Shown here: one piece after another, positions 1 to 4,961 of the stretch
How positions within the stretch are numbered: position 1 is the stretch's first letter
Layout of the letters: each line of letters starts with the position of its first letter
Assembly: GCA_024689165.1 (NCBI GenBank)
Contig: JAILDS010000129.1
Location: forward strand, 1 to 5,550
DNA from: Clostridia bacterium
GTDB taxonomy: Bacteria; Bacillota; Clostridia; Oscillospirales; Acutalibacteraceae
DNA length: 5,550 bases
Reading direction: 5' to 3'
Made by a program: the position numbers and the translations under genes
Notes under the pieces: generated by a model
Told to the model about the DNA's origin: nothing
What the model saw: the letters and a program-made list of their open reading frames with translations, nothing else
The model's database searches: none

Positions 1-305
1 GCGGTGGTGATTGAACGCACGTCGGCGGAAAAAACGTCCTTCATGTACAGCTTGGGGCTCTTTCTGGTGACGATGAATTTCTTGTCGCCGTGAAGCCGCG
101 CCATCTCGTGCGCCAGAGGGATGCCCTTCGTCTCGGCGGTAAGGATATAGTCGTACTCCGGCGCTTTTTCAAGCATAGCGCGGGCGCACGCCTCGCAAAG
201 CTCCGGGTCGCCGAGAATAACGAACCCGCCGATATAAAGATCGTCCGTTATACGGCACAGGGGCAGTTTTCTGTCAAGCCCCGCGACTTTCATGGGATAG
301 TACAT
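1..305 (-). CDS. Adenine-type phosphoribosyltransferase, N-terminal part (runs off left edge)
   Basis: The first 101 residues are visible; the 3' end lies beyond position 1. The protein resembles the clostridial phosphoribosyltransferases usually named adenine phosphoribosyltransferase, which join a purine base to PRPP in cytoplasmic salvage. What is seen: an N-terminal segment M5-KVAGLDRKLPLC, a core strand followed by TAETKGIPLA (residues 56-65, equivalent to the conserved acidic/Gly loop of the Apt fold), then TRKSPKLYMKD (80-90) and the start of SITT (98-101). The diagnostic PRPP-binding loop (VDDVxxTG type) would lie outside the window, so base specificity cannot be judged. The start at 305 is chosen because AGGAGG lies 7 bases upstream; the alternative ATG at 293 is too far from it. 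The start lies inside proB (16-base overlap), so the gene is probably co-transcribed and translationally coupled with proB. Family assignment is fairly sure, exact substrate is not. Confidence 0.8.
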   Translation of the reverse strand, partial: MYYPMKVAGLDRKLPLCRITDDLYIGGFVILGDPELCEACARAMLEKAPEYDYILTAETKGIPLAHEMARLHGDKKFIVTRKSPKLYMKDVFSADVRSITT

Positions 306-1108
306 ACCGATGCCTCCTTTTTTGCCTTAAACAGCGTCCCTACGACGCGATGTTCCGCTATATCGAACAGATTTTCCGGACGGGAACCGTTTGTGATTAT
401 CATGTCGATCCCGTTGTCGGTCGCAGTCTTTGCGGCCTCGAGCTTGGTTATCATCCCGCCGGTGCCGCGCCTTGAGCCGGCGCCGCCCGCAAGCCCGACC
501 ACAGTCGAGACATCGTCTACCCGGCTGATGAACCGCGCCTCCGGATTCGTCCTCGGGTCGCCGTCGTACAGCCCGTCGATATCCGACAGCAGGATCAGAA
601 GATCTGCCCCGCACATCACCGCGACAAGGGCGGACAGGCCGTCGTTGTCGCCGAATATCTTCTTGTCGCTCTCAATCTCGGCGCAGTTGACCGAGTCGTT
701 CTCGTTAACGATCGGCAGAATGCCCTTTTCAAGCAGCGACTCGAACGTATTCGTAAGGTTCAGGCGTTTTTTCGGATCGTCCACGTCCTCGCCGTTGAGC
801 AGGATCTGGCCTACCGTCTTGCCGTACTCGCCGAAAAACTTGTCGTAGATGTGTATCAGCTCGCACTGCCCGACGGAAGCCGCCGCCTGCTTCATCCTCA
901 GCTCCTTCGGCTTTTCGGGGAGCCTCAGCTTGGACACGCCCACCGCGATGGCACCGGAGGAAACGAGCACCAGCTCGTTGCCCATGTTCATCAGCGAGGA
1001 TATCGCCATGGCAAGGCGGTCTATCCTGCGGAAATTCAGGTTGCCGTCCTCATAGGTCAGCGTCGAAGTCCCGACCTTGACGACTATGCGTTTCTTTTTC
1101 GCGTCCAT
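290..1108 (-). CDS. proB: Glutamate 5-kinase (ProB), short form without PUA domain
   Basis: This enzyme phosphorylates L-glutamate with ATP to gamma-glutamyl phosphate, the first and usually feedback-controlled step of proline biosynthesis in the cytoplasm. The 272 residues form one amino-acid-kinase domain. Visible motifs: VKVGTSTLT (10-18, phosphate-binding), VSSGAIAVG (49-57), MKQAAASVGQ (72-81), IVNENDSV (133-140, glutamate site), FGDNDGLSALVA (152-163), LLSDIDGLYDGDPRTNP (173-189) and GTGGMITKLEAAK (215-227, nucleotide site). The C-terminal PUA domain found in about 370-residue homologues such as E. coli ProB is absent; short forms are known and the kinase domain looks complete. The ATG shares one base with the TGA of the membrane protein gene upstream (TGATG). 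No good Shine-Dalgarno is seen, so translation is probably coupled. The usual partner proA is not next to it in this window. Confidence 0.95.
   Translation of the reverse strand: MDAKKKRIVVKVGTSTLTYEDGNLNFRRIDRLAMAISSLMNMGNELVLVSSGAIAVGVSKLRLPEKPKELRMKQAAASVGQCELIHIYDKFFGEYGKTVGQILLNGEDVDDPKKRLNLTNTFESLLEKGILPIVNENDSVNCAEIESDKKIFGDNDGLSALVAVMCGADLLILLSDIDGLYDGDPRTNPEARFISRVDDVSTVVGLAGGAGSRRGTGGMITKLEAAKTATDNGIDMIITNGSRPENLFDIAEHRVVGTLFKAKKEASVCTIP
313..318 (-). promoter_or_regulatory. Ribosome binding site of the phosphoribosyltransferase
   Basis: A perfect AGGAGG on the minus strand lies inside the last codons of proB, 7 bases before the ATG at 305. It decides the start of the downstream gene and allows re-initiation by ribosomes finishing proB. 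Confidence 0.8.
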
Positions 1109-2907
1109 CAGCTCTGTTCGGCTATATCCGCGCTGACGATAGCCCCTTCGCTTTCGGCGTAGCTTAGCTCAACGGTGTCGCCCACGTCAAGAAGAGCCGC
1201 TTCGGGATAAACAGCCGCGCTCAGCGCGTAGTAAACGTCGGAATCCGAAAACGTGACGTAGTAGTACGTAGTACCGGAGATAACGGAACTCCGGATATCG
1301 GTGATCTCGCCGCCGACGTGCTGCAGCTCCGCCGTTTCGCCGCCGTCGTCGCCGCTGATCTCGTCGGCCGCCACCTTGCCTGTCATATTGATATTAAGTA
1401 TAACATCTCTGGCGGCAAGCTTGGAAATGTACGCTGACAGGCACGACGCGACGGACGGGTCGTCGTCGCCGGGGCTCCTGACCGCGTCGCCGACCTGAGC
1501 GACGTTGACCATGGCGTAGGACTTGATGATGTTGCTGCTGTCCTTGAGGGCCATGAAATAGGTCGCCTCCCCGTCGAGGTTGATCAGCAGCGGGAAGGTC
1601 GCCTTCCACTTTTTATCCGAAACGATGCCCTCGGCAGAGCCCTGAGCTCCGGCCTCAGTGGTACCGGACTGAGCGTAGAAGGACGCCTCCTTCGTGCGCT
1701 GGTTGACGAGCAGGAAGCCGATTATCGAGTCGTCGGTGGTAACGGAAGTGACGCCGGTATACATATAGACGTCGTCGTTCATGGCAAGGTAGCTGTAGCC
1801 TGCCGTGGTGGAGCGCACCTCGGACTGGAAGATGTAGGCGTTGAAGAAGCCGTTGGAATATTTGCCCAGATAATTATACTGCTGAGTCAGAAGATCCGCG
1901 TCGTAGATACCGTCGAGCCAGCCGAGAGCCGTGCCGTCGTTACCGGTGCCGGCGGCGCATTCCTCGGTGGTGAAATAGCGGCATTCGCCGGTAACAGCGT
2001 CAACGAGCACCGTGCCTACGACCTCGTTGCCGCCGAAAAGACCGACCTTTTTGTCTATGTGCTCGCAGACCCAGTACGGCGTTCCGTTTTCATCTATTTC
2101 AAGCGTCTCCGTGCCGAAGATATAGGTCGGGTAGTTGAACCGAAGGTGCCTTTTGAGCAGCCTGTTGAAGTGCTCGGCGGGGCTGTATTTCATGCCGCCC
2201 TCGACCTTGACGAACTCGGCGACCTGCGTGTTCATATTGACCGTGATATAACCCGGGATACCGTCGCGCACGTTGTTCAGCCATTTGAAAATGTTGCCGT
2301 AGCCGAGCGGGAACACACGGTAGGGCGCGCCGTGGTAGTTGATCTGCGTAGAGTACGAGTTCGCGACAGTAAACTGAGATTCAAGCCCCATGGAGGCAAG
2401 GTCGCCCAACGATTTGCCCGCAAGGACCTCGGCGGCCTGACGGTCGATCAGGGGAACACCGTTGAAATCGGTTATATTCTTGATGTCCGTCACGGAATCC
2501 GAAAAGTCCTGTTCTTCGACCGTCATCAGCTTCGCGTAGGAGCGGGACCTGAACAGAGCCGCGGACGATATAAAGCCTATCAGCGCGATTACGAGCAGGA
2601 TACCGACGATGACCGCGGGAACTATCGACTGCTTTTTAAGATACGGGACGTACTCCGGGCGGAAGAACGCCTTGCTCGTCAGAGCCGTGGCGACGACGTA
2701 TGTAAGAGCCACCGCGCCGAAGTAATAATAGAACTGCATATCCTTCGGGTTCATGGCGGGCATCATGAAATAATAAAGCACGCCGGCGGCGATGATCGTA
2801 ACGACGACGCTTATCACTATTTTGAGAACTTTTCTCTCGGGCGGGATATATACCCCCGAACCGCGCATCGCGCCTTTAGCGTCAAAATCAACCTGTATCG
2901 GTCTCAT
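1108..2907 (-). CDS. Three-helix membrane protein with large extracytoplasmic region, function unknown
   Basis: The product is a 599-residue protein. The start at 2907 is chosen because AAAGGAG lies 5 bases upstream; the frame stays open for 77 more codons to 3138, but that stretch covers the promoter and leader and has no ribosome site. Three hydrophobic segments are visible at about residues 28-49, 57-77 and 95-118. Positive charges at 24-29 and 83-92 suggest the N-terminus and second loop are cytoplasmic, so residues 120-599 would face outside. This region has well-ordered motifs: RDGIPGYITVNM (214-225), HLRFNYPTYIF (254-264), EIDENGTPYWV (270-280), VGLFGG (288-293) and DDVYMYTGVTS (378-388), then a segment rich in small and acidic residues and a C-terminal beta-rich part (about 530-599) that resembles an OB-fold. 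I associate this layout with conserved Firmicutes proteins that carry uninformative names such as Tat pathway signal sequence protein; no function is known to me. It is first in a tight operon with proB, which may indicate shared regulation rather than shared function. Confidence 0.85.
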   Translation of the reverse strand: MRPIQVDFDAKGAMRGSGVYIPPERKVLKIVISVVVTIIAAGVLYYFMMPAMNPKDMQFYYYFGAVALTYVVATALTSKAFFRPEYVPYLKKQSIVPAVIVGILLVIALIGFISSAALFRSRSYAKLMTVEEQDFSDSVTDIKNITDFNGVPLIDRQAAEVLAGKSLGDLASMGLESQFTVANSYSTQINYHGAPYRVFPLGYGNIFKWLNNVRDGIPGYITVNMNTQVAEFVKVEGGMKYSPAEHFNRLLKRHLRFNYPTYIFGTETLEIDENGTPYWVCEHIDKKVGLFGGNEVVGTVLVDAVTGECRYFTTEECAAGTGNDGTALGWLDGIYDADLLTQQYNYLGKYSNGFFNAYIFQSEVRSTTAGYSYLAMNDDVYMYTGVTSVTTDDSIIGFLLVNQRTKEASFYAQSGTTEAGAQGSAEGIVSDKKWKATFPLLINLDGEATYFMALKDSSNIIKSYAMVNVAQVGDAVRSPGDDDPSVASCLSAYISKLAARDVILNINMTGKVAADEISGDDGGETAELQHVGGEITDIRSSVISGTTYYYVTFSDSDVYYALSAAVYPEAALLDVGDTVELSYAESEGAIVSADIAEQS

Positions 2908-2912
2908 AACTG

Positions 2913-2919
2913 CTCCTTT
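2913..2919 (-). promoter_or_regulatory. Ribosome binding site of the membrane protein
   Basis: AAAGGAG on the minus strand, 5 bases before the ATG at 2907. It fixes the start at residue MRPIQVDF and argues against the 77-residue longer frame. Confidence 0.8.
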
Positions 2920-3004
2920 CAAACCTGAGCGTCGGGTCAAGGGCGTTTGCCGACACTGCGAAACTGCCGAACGGCCCCTTTTCAACGCTTCCTCACTTAT
3001 ATTT

Positions 3005-3033
3005 ATTTTAACACAAACAAAAAAGTTTTGCAA
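3005..3033 (-). promoter_or_regulatory. Sigma-A type promoter of the membrane protein-proB-phosphoribosyltransferase operon
   Basis: On the minus strand, -35 TTGCAA (3033-3028; 4 of 6 to TTGACA) is separated by exactly 17 bases from -10 TAAAAT (3010-3005; 5 of 6). The -10 is preceded by TGT, giving an extended TGnTAAAAT element. Transcription would start near 2998 and leave a leader of about 90 bases. The leader contains a few short complementary segments (for example GTCGG and CCGAC) but no clear terminator or recognisable riboswitch or T-box. Prediction from sequence only. Confidence 0.65.
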
Positions 3034-3055
3034 TATCGGTTTTTTCGTGTATAAT
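3028..3055 (+). promoter_or_regulatory. Sigma-A type promoter of ychF
   Basis: A perfect -10 TATAAT (3050-3055) lies 16 bases after TTGCAA (3028-3033). An alternative -35, TTTGCA at 3027-3032, would give 17 bases. Transcription would start near 3062 and leave a leader of about 30 bases before the ychF ATG. The -35 box is the same palindrome used by the divergent operon. Confidence 0.7.
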
Positions 3056-3080
3056 GGCTGCAACAGATATTCAGCCCCGC

Positions 3081-3086
3081 AAGGAG
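3081..3086 (+). promoter_or_regulatory. Ribosome binding site of ychF
   Basis: AAGGAG, 6 bases before the ATG at 3093. It selects this start over the in-frame ATG at 3054, which overlaps the -10 box and would add 13 residues ahead of the family N-terminus. Confidence 0.85.
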
Positions 3087-3092
3087 ACAAGC

Positions 3093-4187
3093 ATGAAATT
3101 AGGCATCGTCGGACTGCCCAATGTGGGCAAGAGTACACTTTTCAACGCGCTGACGAACAACGGAGCGCAGGCAGAGAACTTCCCGTTCTGCACGATAGAC
3201 CCCAACGTGGGCATCGTCCCCGTGCCGGATGAGCGGCTCGACAAGCTTGCCGATATGTACAAACCGAAGAAAAAGACTCCGGCGACGATAGAATTCGTCG
3301 ATATAGCCGGGCTTGTCAAGGGCGCCTCCCGCGGCGAGGGGCTCGGCAACAAATTCCTCGCTAACATCAGGGAGTGCGACGCGATAATCCACGTCGTCAG
3401 ATGCTTTGAGAACGACAATATCATCCACGTCGAGGGCTCAGTCGACCCGCTCCGCGACATTGAAACGATAGAGCTTGAGCTTGTGATGGCGGACGTCGAG
3501 TCCGCGAAACGCAGGCTCGATAAGGACACGAAAGCCATGAAGGGCGACAAAAAGCTTGCCGCCGCCGTCGAGACGGAGCAGCGCCTTATCGACGCGCTCA
3601 ACGACGGCGTGTCTGCGCGCGCGCTCGATCTCTCCGACGATGAAAGATCGCTTCTGAGCGAGCTGTCCCTGCTGTCGGCAAAGCCGGTCATCTACGCCTG
3701 CAACCTCAGCGAGGACGACTTCAGGAACGGCTGCGACAACAACCCCGGCTTCGCGGCGGTCAAAAAGAAAGCCGCCGCGGAGGGTTCGTCCGTGCTGCCC
3801 ATCTGCGCGGAGCTTGAAAGCCAGCTCGCCGAGCTCGACAGCGAGGAACGGGCCATGTTCCTTGAGGATCTCGGCGTTTCCGACGGCGGTCTCGAGAGGC
3901 TCATCAAAACCTCTTACGACCTTCTGGGTCTGATGTCCTTCCTCACCGCCGGGGAGGATGAATGCCGCGCGTGGACTATAAAAAAAGGAACGAAAGCCCC
4001 TCAGGCAGCCGGGAAGATACACACCGACTTTGAGCGCGGATTCATCCGCGCCGAGGTGATCTCCTTCAGCGACCTCGTCCGGGAAGGCTCCGCCGCCGCC
4101 GTTAAGGAAAAGGGCCTTATGCGCAGCGAGGGCAAGGAATACGTCATGCAGGACGGCGACGTGGTCCTGTTCAGGTTCAACGTATAA
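3093..4187 (+). CDS. ychF: YchF/OLA1 family P-loop ATPase/GTPase
   Basis: This is a ribosome-associated Obg-superfamily nucleotidase that is nearly universal; in characterised members it hydrolyses ATP better than GTP and is linked to translation and stress responses. The product is 364 residues, the standard family length of about 363-366. Visible in order: G1 P-loop GLPNVGKST (7-15), the conserved NFPFCTIDPNVG (29-40, switch I), G3 DIAGLVKGAS (70-79) with GEGLGNKFLANIRECD (81-96), a helical coiled-coil-like insertion (about 120-195), and the family-typical NxxE in place of NKxD (NLSE, 204-207), which explains relaxed base specificity. The C-terminal TGS domain (about 280-364) includes SFLTAGEDECRAWTIKKGT, GKIHTDFERGFIRAEV and the end DGDVVLFRFNV. 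It stands alone on the plus strand, divergent from the proB operon and convergent with the secreted-protein gene. Confidence 0.97.
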   Translation: MKLGIVGLPNVGKSTLFNALTNNGAQAENFPFCTIDPNVGIVPVPDERLDKLADMYKPKKKTPATIEFVDIAGLVKGASRGEGLGNKFLANIRECDAIIHVVRCFENDNIIHVEGSVDPLRDIETIELELVMADVESAKRRLDKDTKAMKGDKKLAAAVETEQRLIDALNDGVSARALDLSDDERSLLSELSLLSAKPVIYACNLSEDDFRNGCDNNPGFAAVKKKAAAEGSSVLPICAELESQLAELDSEERAMFLEDLGVSDGGLERLIKTSYDLLGLMSFLTAGEDECRAWTIKKGTKAPQAAGKIHTDFERGFIRAEVISFSDLVREGSAAAVKEKGLMRSEGKEYVMQDGDVVLFRFNV

Positions 4188-4188
4188 T

Positions 4189-4231
4189 CTTAAAAACTGT
4201 CCCCCACCCGCTTAAAAACCATCCCCCCGCC
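4189..4231. repeat. Imperfect tandem repeat of about 21-22 bases
   Basis: Two adjacent units, 4189-4210 and 4211-4231, both begin with CTTAAAAAC and continue into a C-rich run (CCCCC...). They differ at several positions after the shared nine bases. The second unit contains one arm of the terminator stem. On the minus strand each unit reads as a G-rich run followed by TTTTTAAG, so the terminator T-tract is effectively present twice. Confidence 0.55.
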
Positions 4232-4249
4232 TAATCAAGGCGGGGGGAT
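4210..4249 (-). terminator. Rho-independent terminator of the secreted-protein gene
   Basis: A perfect 11-base-pair stem is formed by ATCCCCCCGCC (4221-4231) and GGCGGGGGGAT (4239-4249) with a 7-base loop. On the minus strand it is followed by GGTTTTTAAG, a short T-tract, 28 bases beyond the stop of the secreted-protein gene. On the plus strand it is followed by ATGATATGTG, which has no T-run, so it could stall but is a poor terminator for the converging ychF transcript, although no other ychF terminator is seen. Confidence 0.85.
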
Positions 4250-4277
4250 ATGATATGTGAAGCAGACCGTATTGCCG

Positions 4278-4874
4278 TCAGCTCTTGAACGCGCCGGCTA
4301 TAGCGCCGAACAGACCGAATAAGATATTGAAGATGAACCGGAGCAGACCGGTGATCTTGGTGTACTGCACCTTCTGGACGTGTATCGCGTCGATCGTGAT
4401 GTCGCAGTTGATGTTCTCTATAGCGTAAACGCCGTTGGAGTCGGGCTCGATATCATGGTATACGTCTACGGACAGGAGCTCGGAGCTGCCGTCGGAGGAG
4501 AAGAGATCCTCAGCGCCGGTGAAGACCACGGCGCCGGTCTGGTAATACCTGACAGCCCTGTTCTCGTCCATCATGTTCGACGTCTTTTCCCAGTCGTACT
4601 GAGGGGCGTATTTGTTCGCGTTGTTGAGGGTTATCTTGAAATAGAACGTTCCGCCGTCCTCGACGTAAAAGCCCATGCTGTCGTCGGTATTGCCGGCCGC
4701 GTCGCAGGGAACGATCCTGTAACCCTCGTGCTTTTCGGGGTAACTCATGAGATGGACCGGATTGGAATCTTCACCGACGCCGGACGCGTCGTCAGCGAAA
4801 GCGGAGAAGCCGAAAGCGAAGACCATCAGACCCGCGAGAAGCAGAGCGGTAAGCTTTTTAGCCGATTTCATCAT
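4278..4874 (-). CDS. Small secreted protein with C-terminal hydrophobic segment, function unknown
   Basis: The product is 198 residues, with a Sec signal peptide (MMKSAKK, hydrophobic core 8-26, likely cleavage after SAFA at residue 27). The mature part is acidic and aromatic-rich. It contains EGYRIV (50-55), a GGTFYFKITLNNANKY stretch (74-89) and GVYAIENINCDITIDAI (148-164). This order resembles the beta-rich units repeated in clostridial surface proteins, here as one copy with a long insertion; that comparison is from memory of the pattern and is tentative. Residues 176-196 (GLLRFIFNILFGLFG and a Gly/Ala run) are strongly hydrophobic and end in FKS, suggesting membrane attachment; there is no LPxTG motif or lipobox. 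Two adjacent ATGs (4874 and 4871) could start it; AAAGGA lies 6 bases before the first. It has its own promoter and terminator, so it is probably monocistronic. No enzyme signature is seen. Confidence 0.85.
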   Translation of the reverse strand: MMKSAKKLTALLLAGLMVFAFGFSAFADDASGVGEDSNPVHLMSYPEKHEGYRIVPCDAAGNTDDSMGFYVEDGGTFYFKITLNNANKYAPQYDWEKTSNMMDENRAVRYYQTGAVVFTGAEDLFSSDGSSELLSVDVYHDIEPDSNGVYAIENINCDITIDAIHVQKVQYTKITGLLRFIFNILFGLFGAIAGAFKS

Positions 4875-4910
4875 TTATTGTCCTTTCGTTCAAAAAATCA
4901 CGTTTTTCAC

Positions 4911-4939
4911 ATTATAACCGCGCGTCAGGCTTTTTGCAA
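4911..4939 (-). promoter_or_regulatory. Sigma-A type promoter of the secreted-protein gene
   Basis: On the minus strand, -35 TTGCAA (4939-4934) is followed after exactly 17 bases by a perfect -10 TATAAT (4916-4911). Transcription would start near 4904, about 30 bases before the start codon. The -35 lies within an inverted repeat (4929-4951). Confidence 0.75.
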
Positions 4940-4951
4940 GAGCAAAAAAGC
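4929..4951. repeat. AT-rich inverted repeat between mnmA and the secreted-protein gene
   Basis: GCTTTTTGC (4929-4937) and GCAAAAAAGC (4942-4951) pair over 9 base pairs with one bulged base and a 4-base loop. It begins 10 bases past the mnmA stop codon and overlaps the -35 box of the next gene. It could be the 3'-end hairpin of the mnmA transcript, though no T-tract follows on the minus strand, or a protein-binding site over the promoter. Confidence 0.5.
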
Positions 4952-4961
4952 AAAGGTTTTG

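Noticed and set aside
90..848. Plus-strand open frame of 252 codons opposite proB
   Set aside because: It is antisense to a well-recognised kinase, the Ser/Arg/Pro-rich translation has no domain, and no start signal is visible.
2059..2928. Plus-strand open frame of 289 codons opposite the membrane protein gene
   Set aside because: It is antisense to a gene with clear membrane segments and ribosome site, its composition is rich in Arg, Asp, His and Val as expected for a shadow frame, and no ribosome site or domain is seen.
2908..2998. Possible T-box or riboswitch in the leader of the proB-containing operon
   Set aside because: T-boxes control proline genes in some Firmicutes, but this leader is only about 90 bases and lacks a recognisable T-box sequence or terminator/antiterminator pair.
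2908..3138. N-terminal extension of the membrane protein by 77 residues
   Set aside because: It covers the predicted promoter and leader, and AAAGGAG stands 5 bases before the internal ATG at 2907.
3438..4022. Minus-strand frame of 194 codons opposite ychF, and a similar one at 3071-3691
   Set aside because: Both are mirror frames of the ychF coding sequence with low-complexity translations and no ribosome site.
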